Of a stretch of DNA of 64,000 nt, positions 37,641-49,247 are shown piece after piece (position 1 is the stretch's first letter; every line of letters starts with the position of its first letter). The position numbers and the translations under genes are program-made. Origin of the DNA: Panulirus ornatus (lineage: Eukaryota > Arthropoda > Malacostraca > Decapoda > Palinuridae); assembly GCF_036320965.1 (NCBI RefSeq), contig NC_092232.1:59841555-59905554 (forward strand). The letters are read 5' to 3'. The notes under the pieces are model-generated. The model worked only from the letters and a program-made list of their open reading frames with translations. It was not told the origin of the DNA and did no database searches.

Positions 37641-37892
37641 AATATCAACAGTAGCCCGTCTACGTAGTTGGGGCTCTGAAGCAAAGGAAACTTTTTCTAG
37701 CCTAGGTTAGGGTAGCATCTAAACCAAACCTAAATGACCTTACCTTAGAAATATGTTCAGACAGTACCTTCTGAAAATATTTCTTAAGGTAAGGTCGTGG
37801 GGATTAGTTTAGGTGCTAACTAAACCTTGGCTAGAAAAAGTTTGCTTTAAAGCCACAACTAGTTGAAAGGCCTACTTTAAGTGGTGATATTG
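37641..37892. repeat. Palindromic (fold-back) element, about 250 bp
   Basis: The arm at about 37641-37757 matches 37773-37892 in reverse complement. The clearest shared words are AAACTTTTTCTAGCC and GACCTTACCTTA. The loop is about 15-30 bp. It is diverged and non-coding, and looks like an old hairpin MITE. Confidence 0.55.
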
Positions 37893-37956
37893 AAACTCAT
37901 TTGCTCCAGTGTGCCCTTCTGTCCGTTTGTTTTATGTCCATCTAAAGATGCATACG

Positions 37957-39902
37957 TTCAATTTTTGATGTAGATTGATTTCCCATCTTAGTTTCGTCTA
38001 CGGAATTCTACATCTTCAGTTCAGCATACCATTGTGGTAATGAAGGGAAAGTCACCACATTCATAAGCCGAGTGGACGTAGCTTATTCCACCTCGTTAGA
38101 GAGAAAACTTACCTGTATTTGAATTAATGAACGGGAACAGAGAAGACAAAATTTTACTACACATATATCATACAACTACATAATTTATATTATATACATT
38201 ACCATATTTCCTGCACTTTCCATCACAAATTTGCTGAGGTCATAACCTTGTAGTTACTATTACCTTACAACCTTAAGGATGGTGGTCTACAACACCTCTA
38301 GATTGATGGAGAAAACGAAAAGTTTCGTTTTACTATTAAGACCACAGAAATGAGGTAATTCCACTTCACTACTACTAACTACTAGTTATTTTACTTGTTG
38401 ATTTTCACGGCTAAGATTTTCATCCTCTGAGCGAAGCCATACAATAATCGTCCTTATCTACTCTGAGCATTGCATAGCCTCCTGATGATCAAGAATGCTG
38501 TTTTGGTTGTCCGTTTCCCTTGTTACTGGTGCGTCTCACTGCACACCTTACATGAGTGCCTTCCACAGTATTAGGGACAGCTGCTGGGCCTCACTGTAGC
38601 TACTTCTGGGACGGTTGCCAATTTTCCTCGTATTCCCTCATGACCACAGCGCCAAACCGACTCCCGCCATCAGGCCGAAACGCACAAACATTTCTGACAA
38701 AATTGAGACAACCGCTTTCGCGTCAGTTTTGACACCAAGTGAATTTAAACGACAATTACGCTCAAGATGCTTGGTTTTTCGTTCATGGATTGAACAGAAG
38801 CAACCAACGATGGTTGCTACTGCCCAATCCATGAAGTCCCCCCCACCACGGAAAGGTAACCAAGCTTCGGGGGGGATGGGTGTTTACCCTGACGCCAACG
38901 GAGAAACTCAATACAATATTTTTATTATAACTTTCCTTAATCTTGAAAAATGAATCAATCAGAGGGAAGAATAGCGCCAGTCATATGGAGACTGGCTAAC
39001 CGAATCCTTGCGCACTGTGTAGAAAGTGATTTCTTTGAGGGTTGCTTTATGGAAGGCACGGTAGCGTCGGAAGAGTTTCACTTTTTCTTTGAAGACGAAG
39101 GAAATTATCCCCGTGAATTTATGTATTTTTTTTTTTTTGGGGGGGGGGGCGGGATAATGTTCCCAAATTTTTTCTTTCTTTGTTTTTCAACGTCCCTATG
39201 TAGATATTATGTGCCATCCACTACTGGGAGAAAGCCAGACTTCCGCCAGATTAACGTTATCCTTGGCGAGGCGAAACTAAAGTTGTCTTGGTGTTGGTTC
39301 CTCAGTGATAACCCAAACACAAACACAAACACACCTCCAGTGTCCACTCTAGGGCCGTGTTCTCCTGCAGCACCAACAGGAAGAAAGAACTCAGGTTCCT
39401 CACCAACTGAATCTTTTGGCACGGGGAGCGTGTGTCATCTCGACACGCCTTTTAACGCCCGTACGAGGTGCGGAGTGCAGTCGGTCTGTAACGTAGGACA
39501 TGTCATGTGTTATTGGTCCCAGTCGGTCTAGAACGCTGGGCCTGACATGTGTTGGGGGACCAAGTCGGTCTTGAATGGTGGGCCTGACGTGTGTTGGGGG
39601 ACCAAGTCGGTCTTGAATGGTGGGCCTGACAGGTCTTGAGACCTGCCATGTCTCCCTGAAGGTGGGCCTGACAGGTGGGGTGGGCTGCATTTCCTCATGG
39701 ATGGTGGGTCTGGTAGGGAGTGTGGGCTGCAGTGCCACTTGAGTGGGCGAGGTCACTTGGTCAGCATCAGTGGGACGGTGAGGTTTCACTTTTGCACAGC
39801 GACCGTTGACGGAGAGTGGTGTCACGTCGGCAAGAAGTGCCTTCTTGTAGGAGGCATAGCAGGAGTACTGGATGACGGCAATCCCGCGGTGGTTCTCGTA
39901 GG
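37957..39902 (+). repeat. Block Y, copy A (segmental duplication)
   Basis: Homologous to 61877-63757 (inverted) over its whole length, and to 55443-56400 (direct) over the first 960 bp. It contains a conserved 49-nt stem-loop and the 3' two-thirds of the RRM gene. Boundaries differ between copies, so they arose by segmental events and not as one fixed-length element. Confidence 0.8.
38784..38832. ncRNA. Conserved stem-loop in block Y, copy A
   Basis: CATGGATTG pairs with CAATCCATG at the base and AGCAACCA with TGGTTGCT at the top, around a 3-nt loop. An internal mismatch region lies between. The hairpin is kept in all three block Y copies (also 56270-56319 and 62879-62928). Transcription is unknown, so a small-RNA precursor is only one possibility. 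Confidence 0.3.
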
Positions 39903-40251
39903 TCGTGTAGGACTGCATGTCGAAGCGAACGATGTCGCCGAACTGCTTGAAGAATTCCCAGACGTTCGTCCTTGAGATTTTGTATGGAACGTTGACGACC
40001 CTGATGGTATACCTCTGCAGGACGGTTTTGAGAACCCCTTGCAACTGCTCGTTGGTGGGCACGATGACATGTATGTCGTCATCATCGCAGCCCAACTCAT
40101 CTATATGTGGGAGTCGGGTCTCGTGTGGTGGACGGTCCAGCAAATCCTCCTCATCGTGGAAAGGCAGGTAGGCCTGGTCAAGGAGGGCGACCCAGAGCAC
40201 CTGCTGCTGCTCGACCACCTCCACAACTGAGCTTTTTGCAAAAACTTCCAT
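39400..40251 (-). CDS. RRM-domain protein with proline-rich repeats
   Basis: The ATG at 40251-40249 sits in a strong eukaryotic context (CAACATGG) and gives 283 residues. Residues 82-157 look like a single RNA-recognition motif: beta-1 TIRVVNVP (RNP2-like), helix SRTNVWEFFKQFG, beta-3 RGIAVIQYS (RNP1-like, with I where an aromatic residue is common), then helix CYASYKKALL and strand NGRCAKVK. The N-terminus is acidic. Residues 180-250 repeat RPTIQDRLGPPTHV-like units. The C-terminus is basic (KRRVEMTHAPRAKRFSW). RNA binding is inferred from the fold; the partner is unknown. Upstream lies the motif cassette shared with the winged-helix genes. A broken copy is at 61877-62335. Confidence 0.7.
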   Translation of the reverse strand: MEVFAKSSVVEVVEQQQVLWVALLDQAYLPFHDEEDLLDRPPHETRLPHIDELGCDDDDIHVIVPTNEQLQGVLKTVLQRYTIRVVNVPYKISRTNVWEFFKQFGDIVRFDMQSYTTYENHRGIAVIQYSCYASYKKALLADVTPLSVNGRCAKVKPHRPTDADQVTSPTQVALQPTLPTRPTIHEEMQPTPPVRPTFRETWQVSRPVRPTIQDRLGPPTHVRPTIQDRLGPPTHVRPSVLDRLGPITHDMSYVTDRLHSAPRTGVKRRVEMTHAPRAKRFSW

Positions 40252-40272
40252 GTTGAAGATATTATGATTACG

Positions 40273-40395
40273 TTGTGCACTTTACGAAGTAACCTCGGTT
40301 ATCCTTGTATGTCCACAAATATAGTGACTCTATATTGATATGGAAAATATAGTAAGGTACCCCCATGCTCTAATATCCTACATAGAAATAAAAGC
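40273..40395 (-). promoter_or_regulatory. Upstream cassette of the RRM gene
   Basis: Read toward the gene on the minus strand: a TAGGATATTA word (about 40375), TCACTATATTT (40315-40327), CAAGG, the palindrome TAACCGAGGTTACTT (40301-40287), then CGT and the ATG 36 bp on. The order matches the cassettes upstream of 42857 and 57294. Confidence 0.5.
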
Positions 40396-40492
40396 ATAGT
40401 CGACTTCATACAAACAAAAGCATGTCGACTTCGGCGATTTTGAATGCAGAGACCATCTAAAATATTGTAGGTGGGTTAATGGTTATTACATG

Positions 40493-41310
40493 GTGACCAG
40501 GGGTACAGGTGGATGGGACAGACTGGATATAGTGAAGATCGATAGGTGGGACAGACAGGGTATAGTGAACATCCATAGATGGGACAGACTGGGTACAGTG
40601 AAGATTGATAGATGGGACAGACAGGGTATAGTGAATATCCATAGATGGGAGAGACAGGGTGTAGTGAAGATGCATACATGGGACTGACAGGGTACAGTGA
40701 AGATTCGTAGATGGGACAGGCAGGGTATAGTGAAGATCCATAGATGGGACAGACAGGGTATAGTGAAGATTGATAGATGGGACAGGCTGGGTATCGTGAA
40801 GATCCATAGATGGGACAGATGGTATAGTGAAGATGTGCAGATGGGACACACATTATAATGAATTGATTGATGGGACAGACAGGGGATAGTGAAGATCCAT
40901 AGATGGGACAGAGGGCATAGTGAAGATGTGTAGATGGGACACACATTATAATGAATTGATTGATGGGACAGACAGGGTATAGTGAAGATCGATAGACGGG
41001 ACAGACAGGGTATAGAGAAGATCCATAGATGGGACAGGCTGGGTATAGTGAAGATCGATAGATAGGACAGACAAAGTATCGTGAAGATCGATAGATGGGA
41101 CAGACACAGTATGGTGAAGATCGATAGATGGTGGCAGACAGGGTATAGTGAAGATCGATAGATGGTGGCAGACAGGGTATAGTGAAGATCGATAGATGGG
41201 GACAGACAGTGTATAATGAAAATAAATAGATGGGACAGATTGGTTATAGTGATCGATAGATGGGACAGACTGGGTATATTGGCGATCGATAGATGGAAAT
41301 GTTGGCACAA
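40493..41310. repeat. 33-bp minisatellite carrying the TTCACTATA core
   Basis: About 25 units of roughly 33 bp with the plus-strand pattern GGGACAGACAGGGTATAGTG followed by AAGATCGATAGAT. In reverse complement each unit contains ATCTTCACTATACCC, the same core found in the gene cassettes. Units vary, and some have an ACACATTATAATG variant. Both strands are partly open because 33 is a multiple of 3. Confidence 0.85.
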
Positions 41311-41370
41311 ACAAACAATGGCCAGGTGGTCCTGAGTAGCAGATCTATGGTACTTGCAGGCCAGAACTTA

Positions 41371-41637
41371 ATGATGGTGAGAGATAACGGTGTCTCCCTC
41401 TGTAGTGAACATGATGGTGAGAGATAATGGTGTCTCCCTCTGCAGTGAACACGATGGTGAGAGATTATGGTGTCTCCCTCTGTAGTGAACATGATGGTGA
41501 GAGATAATGGTGTCTCCCTCTATAGTGAACATGACGGTGAGAGATAATGGTGTCTCTCTCTGCAGTGAACATGATGGTGAGAGATAATGGTGTCTCTCTC
41601 TGTAGTGAACATGACGGTGAGAGATAATGGTGTCTAT
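41371..41637. repeat. 40-bp minisatellite
   Basis: Between six and seven units of 40 bp with GATGGTGAGAGATAATGG then TGTCTCCCTCTGTAGTGAACAT. Each also contains a TAGTGAA word. Confidence 0.9.
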
Positions 41638-42011
41638 GATTCGGTACGTAGAACTCACATGAGATTAATCAGATATATGATTATGAGCAGAAAAAGATGT
41701 TATCTATGTGTGATATGTAAGAGGAGGAAAACTACTCCCACACATCACATTTTACACACATTTCCACAGGACAAAGAAAGGTAAGGGGTATTGCTGTGAT
41801 GGAATTGGTAAGACATTCATAAATATAAACGTAGGATGGGATAAATCTAAGACAAGTAGATAACAAACAACCACATTTTTCTACAAACTCAACAAAGACA
41901 AAGGCGAATTTTTTAGATATCAAGAAGTACATACCATATTTCCCCAATACCTACAGTTTTGTAATTAAAGAAAAAATATTCTTGAGCTTACTTATTGACG
42001 AGTCACTTATG

Positions 42012-42254
42012 CTAGTTAACTTTGTTTTCAAGCTCATTATTGTTAGAGTATTTCCCATCATCTCTTATCTGCATAATCACTTCATCAGGATCATTAGGCT
42101 TACGTGGACCAATTACAGGATATGTATGTAAATATGTTGCTTTAATGTTAAAGAATGAAATATGTCCTGGTTGATATGGCATGAATGTTGATGAAACCGT
42201 CCAGTTGATTTGGTCCCTAACATTGTGTTTAATGTTACCTATATATGTTATTGC
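42012..42254 (-). CDS. Conserved short open frame in block X, copy B (possible exon)
   Basis: Inverted counterpart of the frame at 22029-22271. The TAG is at 42014-42012 and the frame is open back to a TGA just upstream. The PYQPGHISFFNIKATY core is identical, with F for I shortly before it and KVN for KIN at the end. No start codon and no recognised family. Confidence 0.4.
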   Translation of the reverse strand, partial: AITYIGNIKHNVRDQINWTVSSTFMPYQPGHISFFNIKATYLHTYPVIGPRKPNDPDEVIMQIRDDGKYSNNNELENKVN

Positions 42255-42503
42255 TCATACTTGTCTCAAGTCGTCCATACAATGCTTCATCCTTGGGAAA
42301 AACATAAAAAAAACAAGTTTTAGATTATTTTCTTCTTTTTTTAAACTGAAAACTCACTGTAAAGTTTTCGTCAACAAACAGACAGCCAGACAGCGCAAGG
42401 GTAATTAGTACCACCAGCTGTTGACAACGCGCACAATTAAAGCAGTCATTGCTCACGCGAGATTACTCCTGCTTTCCTGTCTTTCTTATATAGTCTTTGT
42501 ACC

Positions 42504-42504
42504 A

Positions 42505-42551
<47 letters not shown>
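42504..42551. repeat. (CA)n microsatellite
   Basis: CA tract at the place of the TG tract in block X copy A. Confidence 0.9.
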
Positions 42552-42558
<7 letters not shown>

Positions 42559-42654
42559 GCACACCATCATTTATGTCATTATCTTTCCACTACAAGCTAC
42601 ATTACACTCTCCACAAGAGGTAATTCTGCCCAGTGTACACTCTCTGCCGTATCC

Positions 42655-42823
42655 TGCCATCTTCACTATATTGATGTTTCATCTTCACTACACTAGTGCT
42701 TCAACTTCACTCTGTTAATCTATCATCTAGGATATTAAATCAATGAGGAAACGCTAGTCTACTATATTTTTGTGTGGCTTCACTATATTTTTGCAAGTGC
42801 TGGTCTATGAAAGTTTACTTCGT
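42655..42823 (+). promoter_or_regulatory. Upstream cassette of WH1 copy B
   Basis: CTTCACTATATTG and CTTCACTACACTA at about 42660-42695, CTTCACTCTG near 42707, TAGGATATTA near 42729, CTTCACTATATTT (42778-42790), GCAAG (42793-42797) and GTTTACTTCGT (42813-42823), 34 bp before the ATG. No convincing TATA box at the right distance was seen, so this may be promoter and 5' UTR together. Confidence 0.55.
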
Positions 42824-42856
42824 CAAGTAAATCACTCATCTCACCAGATCGCAGAA

Positions 42857-43603
42857 ATGACTCACGTCCGCGCTGCCCATCGGTACCCTGGCAAGGAATC
42901 CTTCCTTGAATTTTTCGAGGCTCACATCCAGCAAACCGGGGCTGTTAAAGATTGTATAAGCCGAACTGAGCTATATTTGCGATACTGTGAATTCTGCGAA
43001 GGGTTCGGGTACGAGAAAGCTGCCGTCCTGAACGTCGGGAGAACACTGGGACGGTGGGGCATCAAGGCAGATCGCAGACTTGGAGGACGCAACGGCCGCC
43101 ACCAGGAGTACGCCTACACCAGAATTGCCTGGTTGTCCGGCAGTGAGGGCCTGGCCCAGGGAGGAAAGCGGTGCCTTCCAGAATGCCAAAGGCCTTCCAG
43201 GAAGAGATCACGTCTGGATATCGAACCCGTGCACGAGAGAGTAGTGGTGAAGATCCAGACTCGGCATCAAGATGATGATGACCTGTGCAAAGGCGGACCC
43301 AGCGAGGAAACTGGTGTAGTTGACACAGGAGCAGCCGCCATCCCCATCAATGTTTCTTTGGCTCCCACCAAACAACGGGGCAAAGTGATGCCTACCACTG
43401 AATTGGTGACCTTGATCCCCTACTTCTATGGGGATGAATCAGGCTTGGTGGATCCCGACGTACTCGTACTGGTCGTCGATGAAGACCCTGATGTGTCCGT
43501 CACTGCGACTGGAGGATCAGCAGCACCTGCAGCAGCAGCCGACCCTAAAGCTGAAGCGGCCGTGTTGAAGATTAAAGTCCACACCACCAACATTCATCCC
43601 TGA
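42857..43603 (+). CDS. Winged-helix protein WH1, copy B
   Basis: 248 residues from the ATG at 42857 (context GCAGAAATGA). The frame is open further upstream but without an ATG. The winged-helix region is at residues 13-95, with ISRTELYLRYCEFCE (F to L against copy A), NVGRTLGRWGI and RRLGGRNGRH. A basic RPSRKRSRLD stretch and an acidic, Val-rich tail follow. Differences from copy A are confined to single residues (AST to APA near 223), with no stop or shift. A nuclear DNA-binding role is inferred; RFX-like and D5/P4 primase-type winged helices are the nearest folds by eye. The GC-rich coding sequence stands out from its AT-rich surroundings, consistent with acquisition or coding constraint. 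Confidence 0.72.
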   Translation: MTHVRAAHRYPGKESFLEFFEAHIQQTGAVKDCISRTELYLRYCEFCEGFGYEKAAVLNVGRTLGRWGIKADRRLGGRNGRHQEYAYTRIAWLSGSEGLAQGGKRCLPECQRPSRKRSRLDIEPVHERVVVKIQTRHQDDDDLCKGGPSEETGVVDTGAAAIPINVSLAPTKQRGKVMPTTELVTLIPYFYGDESGLVDPDVLVLVVDEDPDVSVTATGGSAAPAAAADPKAEAAVLKIKVHTTNIHP

Positions 43604-44645
43604 AATTCCTTGAACCTTAAGTTCCCGTCCCTGAGATTGGAGAAGCTGCTCCTCCTCCAGCAGTCGACCCTGTTATACCCGGTCCTCAGAAGACATTTCC
43701 TATGGCAAAAGTTCTCATTCAGTTGCAAATTATTGACAAACTATTGTACGAATGAAGCGGTTACCATAAAGGATCAAATCCTTAGGAAAAGTTTCTAACA
43801 TTTATCAGTCCCATCTACTGGGATGAAAAAAAAATAAAAAAGATACATCCATTCTGTTGGTTGCCATAAACATGGCACAAATGGACCCTAAGTCGAACTG
43901 CTGACCTCCTAGTGGTAGGGTCCGGGCAACTTTGAGGGAACATTAACCTTCAAAGGCTAACAGCAGTCGCACAAAAACAATAAAGATTAATCATTATTAG
44001 TCATTTACAATAATCATAGACGATGGTTATAGCCTCGCCCATTTATCATCTCATTCGCTGTGAACGAAATCATAGGCGACTCTGATTGCACCTACATCTA
44101 TCAGTTTACCTATTTATATAACCTTTTATCTATCTGTCTATCGTCCCTGTTCGATGGTTTTCTGTATCATGTAAATCTCAGCCATTGAAATGTCCTGAGA
44201 TCAATGTCGAAGAAGTGAACAAAGGAATTCTAGTTTGGACTGAAATACTTAGCCCCGTTTTTGCACATTTTCTCACCATTTATCCACCATTCATTCCCCT
44301 TAAGGATCTACGAACTATCTCCAGAGTTGTATTACAAATATATGAAACATGTCACCAACTCACTGTTTTGTTCATATTTCTTGCTATATTACATCTGTCA
44401 GTTTCTAAATGCAATCATCGGATGATTATGGCTGTGTCTACACACTCCCGCCATCTGGCCAACCTTGTACATATGATCATTTAAACTCTGACATTTTAAC
44501 AAATTGTTTCAAAACGACTCCATGAAACGCGAACTTAAAATTCATCCATTTAACTCCCTCATTCATTAACGAACATTTAAACATCATCATTTGAACGTAA
44601 ATCTTCCAGCTGCATTATGTCAACAAAGTCCTTTTAGATACGTCA

Positions 44646-44670
44646 TTAGGTTAGGTTAGGTTAGGTTAGG
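44646..44670 (+). repeat. Short interstitial (TTAGG)5
   Basis: Five perfect TTAGG units, the arthropod telomere motif, just outside block X copy B. It is too short to be a telomere. The surrounding 44428-45118 contains no recognised gene. Confidence 0.8.
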
Positions 44671-45118
44671 TTAATTAACCTCGTCAATTAAACACTTTAA
44701 TACTACCATGCAACAGTGAACTTTTATACACCGTCATATTGCAGCTGTTGTATGAAATGCTTCACATAACTAAAGAATTTAAAGTGAATTATTTTAATGA
44801 TACTCTTGATATTCTGCACTTTAATATGAACCTTTAAATTCTGACTGTAGAGGTACACATGACCTTTAAATTCCACCAGAGCAATGGAAGTCTGTACAAT
44901 TAATTTAACTCTGCCACTGAACGCGAACTTTTAAATTTAGCTGGGCGGCCTCTTATTCCCTGGCTGCCATTCATACTTTGTCCTTTTAAACTGTGTGTTT
45001 ATATCGTTCTCATTCACTCTTAATTTCGATCGTCTCTGATATTTCAGTCGTAAAATTTGTTCTTGTTCCCATATTGCTTTAGTTAAGGTTTATGGTTAAA
45101 CCTAAAGATTCTACAGTG

Positions 45119-45463
45119 TTTACAGTGACGGAGCCACCTGTATGTTGTACCAGACAAACGGTAATGTATGGTGACTGACGTCTACAGTGACGGAGCCACC
45201 TGTATGTTGTACCAGACAACCAGTAATGTATGGTGACTGACGTGTATAGTGACGGAGCCACCTGTATGTTGTACCAGACAACCAGTAATGTATGGTGACT
45301 GACGTCTACAGTGACGGAGCCACCTGTATGTTGTACCAGACAACCAGTAATGTATGGTGACTGACGTCTACAGTGACGGAGCCACCTGTATGTTGTACCA
45401 GACAACCAGTAATGTATGGTGACTGACGTCTACAGTGACGGAGCCACCTGTATGTTGTACAGT
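45119..45463. repeat. 62-bp tandem repeat
   Basis: Between five and six units of 62 bp with CTACAGTGACGGAGCCACC, ATGTTGTACCAGAC and GTATGGTGACTGACG. Units are nearly identical. Confidence 0.9.
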
Positions 45464-45509
45464 CGTTGATTAAAGTCTAGAAGGTTTGTTGCCGAGCTCA
45501 CGGCTCTCG

Positions 45510-48500
45510 CATTCGAATCATGATGGTATCGGAACTCTTGTGAATCATGATGGTATGGGAACTGTTATGAATCATGATGGTATCGGAACCGTTCTGAATC
45601 CTGATGGAATCGGAACCGTTATGAATCAAGATAGTATCGGAACCGTTATGAATCATGATGGTATGGGAACCGTTATGAATCATGATGGTATGGGAACTGT
45701 TATGAATCATGATGGTATGGGAACCGTTATGAATCATGATGGTATGGGAACTGTTATGAATCATGATGGTATGGGAACCGTTATGAATCATGATGGTATG
45801 GGAACCGTTATGAATCATGATGGTATGGGAACCGTTATGAATCATGATGGTATGGGAACCGTTATGAATCATGATGGTATGGGAACCGTTATGAATCATG
45901 ATGGTATGGGAACCGTTATGAATCATGATGGTATGGGAACCGTTATGAATCATGATGGTATGGGAACCGTTATGAATCATGATGGTATGGGAACTGTTAT
46001 GAATCATGATGGTATGGGAACCGTTATGAATCATGATGGTATGGGAACCGTTATGAATCATGATGGTATGGGAACCGTTATGAATCATGATGGTATGGGA
46101 AACGTTATGAATCATGATGGTATGGGAACTGTTATGAATCATGATGGTATCGGAACTCTTGTGAATCATGATGGTATGGGAACTGTTATGAATCATGATG
46201 GTATCGGAACCGTTATGAATCATGATGGTATGGGAACCGTTATGAATCATGATGGTATGGGAACCGTTATGAATCATGATGGTATGGGAACCGTTATGAA
46301 TCATGATGGTATGGGAACCGTTATGAATCATGATGGTATCGGAACCGTTGTGAATCATGATGGTATGGGAACCGTTATGAATCATGATGGTATGGGAACC
46401 GTTATGAATCATGATGGTATGGGAACCGTTATGAACCATGATGGTATGGGAACCGTTATGAATCATGATGGTATGGGAACCGTTATGAATCATGATGGTA
46501 TGGGAACCGTTATGAATCATGATGGTATGGGAACCGTTATGAATCATGATGGTATGGGAACCGTTATGAATCATGATGGTATGGGAACTGTTATCAATCA
46601 TGATGGTATGGGAACCGTTATGAATCATGATGGTATGGGAACCGTTATGAATCATGATGGTATGGGAACCGTTATGAATCATGATGGTATGGGAACCGTT
46701 ATGAATCATGATGGTATGGGAACCGTTATGAATCATGATGGTATGGGAACCGTTATGAATCATGATGGTATGGGAACCGTTATGAATCATGATGGTATGG
46801 GAACCGTTATGAATCATGATGGTATGGGAACCGTTATGAATCATGATGGTATGGGAACCGTTATGAATCATGATGGTATGGGAACCGTTATGAATCATGA
46901 TGGTATGGGAACCGTTATGAATCATGATGGTATGGGAACCGTTATGAATCATGATGGTATGGGAACCGTTATGAATCATGATGGTATGGGAACCGTTATG
47001 AATCATGATGGTATGGGAACCGTTATGAATCATGATGGTATGGGAACCGTTATGAATCATGATGGTATGGGAACCGTTATGAATCATGATGGTATGGGAA
47101 CCGTTATGAATCATGATGGTATGGGAACCGTTATGAATCATGATGGTATGGGAACCGTTATGAATCATGATGGTATGGGAACCGTTATGAATCATGATGG
47201 TATGGGAACCGTTATGAATCATGATGGTATGGGAACCGTTATGAATCATGATGGTATGGGAACCGTTATGAATCATGATGGTATCGGAACCGTTATGAAT
47301 CATGATGGTATGGGAACCGTTGTGAATCATGATGGTATGGGAACCGTTATGAATCATGATGGTATCGGAACCGTTATGAATCATGATGGTATCGGAACCG
47401 TTATGAATCATGATGGTATCGGAACCGTTATGAATCATGATGGTATGGGAACTGTTATGAATCATGATGGTATGGGAACCGTTATGAATCATGATGGTAT
47501 GGGAACCGTTATGAATCATGATGGTATCGGAACCGTTATGAATCATGATGGTATGGGAACCGTTATGAATCATTGTTGGTATGGGAACCGTTATGAATCA
47601 TGATGGTATGGGAACCGTTATGAATCATGATGGTATCGGAACCGTTATGGATCATGATGGTATGGGAACCGTTATGAATCATGATGGTATGGGAACCGTT
47701 ATGAATCATGATGGTATCGGAACCGTTATGAATCATGATGGTATGGGAACCGTTGTGAATCATGATGGTATGGGAACCGTTATGAATCATGATGGTATGG
47801 GAACCGTTATGAATCATGATGGTATGGGAACCGTTATGAATCATGATGGTATGGGAACCGTTGTGAATCATGATGGTATGGGAACCGTTATGAATCATGA
47901 TGGTATGGGAACCGTTGTGAATCATGATGGTATGGGAACCGTTATGAATCATGATGGTATGGGAACCGTTATGAATCATGATGGTATGGGAACCGTTATG
48001 AATCATGATGGTATGGGAACCGTTATGAATCATGATGGTATGGGAACCGTTATGAATCATGATGGTATGGGAACCGTTATGAATCATGATGGTATGGGAA
48101 CCGTTATGAATCATGATGGTATGGGAACCGTTATGAATCATGATGGTATGGGAACCGTTATGAATCATGATGGTATGGGAACCGTTATGAATCATGATGG
48201 TATGGGAACCGTTATGAATCATTGTTGGTATGGGAACCGTTGTGAATCATGATGGTATGGGAACCGTTATGAATCATGATGGTATGGGAACCGTTATGAA
48301 TCATGATGGTATGGGAACCGTTATGAATCATGATGGTATCGGAACCGTTATGAATCATGATGGTATGGGAACCGTTGTGAATCATGATGGTATGGGAACC
48401 GTTATGAATCATGATGGTATCGGAACCGTTGTGAATCATGATGGTATCGGAACCGTTATGAATCATGATGGTATGGGAACCGTTGTGAATCATGATGGTA

Positions 48501-48895
48501 TGGGAACCGTTATGAATCATGATGGTATGGGAACTGTTGTGAATCATGATGGTATGGGAACCGTTATGAACCATGATGGTATGGGAACCGTTGTGAATCA
48601 TGATGGTATGGGAACCGTTATGAATCATGATGGTATGGGAACCGTTATGAATCATTGTTGGTATGGGAACCGTTATGAATCATGATGGTATCGGAACCGT
48701 TATGAACCATGATGGTATGGGAACCGTTGTGAATCATGATGGTATGGGAACCGTTATGAATCATGATGGTATCGGAACCGTTGTGAATCATGATGGTATC
48801 GGAACCGTTATGAATCATGATGGTATGGGAACCGTTGTGAATCATGATGGTATGGGAACCGTTATGAATCATGATGGTATCGGAACCGTTGTGAA
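45510..48895. repeat. 3.4-kb satellite of 27-bp units with higher-order structure
   Basis: About 125 units of 27 bp: ATGAATCATGATGG followed by TATGGGAACCGTT. Because 27 is a multiple of 3, both strands are open for long distances (MNHDGMGTV on plus, IHNGSHTIM on minus). Variants are GTATCGG, GTGAAT and ACTGTT. A 28-bp variant unit with ATTGTTGG recurs at about 47573, 48222 and 48655. The spacings of 649 and 433 bp equal 24 and 16 units plus one base, which marks large internal duplications. Each unit holds the palindrome ATCATGAT. Confidence 0.95.
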
Positions 48896-49247
48896 TCTCG
48901 AACCTATGATTCATAGTGAGTGAACCCAGGTGCCTTGGTGTGGTAACATAGCTGTTCTGGTGAGGGTGGAGGTGACGGCTACGGACTTACCAGTGAATTA
49001 TCATCTATGGCATCATTTTGGACGGGTTTAATGACGTTCAGTTACAATTGCCACACTTGTTTAGTGGTAATTCTCATTTATTTCACGATTTTGGGTTGTT
49101 TCCAGCCTATCTATTTTCCAGATTATATTGTTATAATGGCTACTACCTGGACACAGAGTGTCACATAATGAAATAATTATTTAGGGTTAAATTAAGAACA
49201 GAGAAACTTGGGAACTTGAGCTTGAACATTAAGTGCTACCCTGCCGC
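48896..49247. other. No gene recognised
   Basis: Unique sequence between the satellite and the MITE. Confidence 0.45.

Larger units (their letters stand above)
41834..44427 (+). repeat. Block X, copy B (inverted segmental duplication)
   Basis: Reverse-complement partner of 19881-22453, with the same gene, upstream motifs, conserved short frame and stem-loop near 43880-43925. Point differences and short indels separate the copies. Confidence 0.85.

Noticed and set aside
38615..38953. A 112-residue frame (and its opposite-strand 64-residue frame) kept in all three block Y copies
   Set aside because: Neither has a convincing start on the longer frame, composition is not protein-like, and conservation is no higher than that of the surrounding block. 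The hairpin inside explains part of the similarity.
40486..41310. Ser/Ile/Cys-rich 274-residue repeat ORF
   Set aside because: It is the minus-strand translation of the 33-bp minisatellite, whose unit length keeps the frame open.
44646..44670. Possible telomere or chromosome end
   Set aside because: Only five TTAGG units, with ordinary sequence on both sides.
45486..48923. Long MNHDGMGTV and IHNGSHTIM repeat ORFs on both strands
   Set aside because: The 27-bp unit is a multiple of three and lacks stops on both strands. There is no start region, no flanking non-repeat coding sequence, and the frame ends at marker units.
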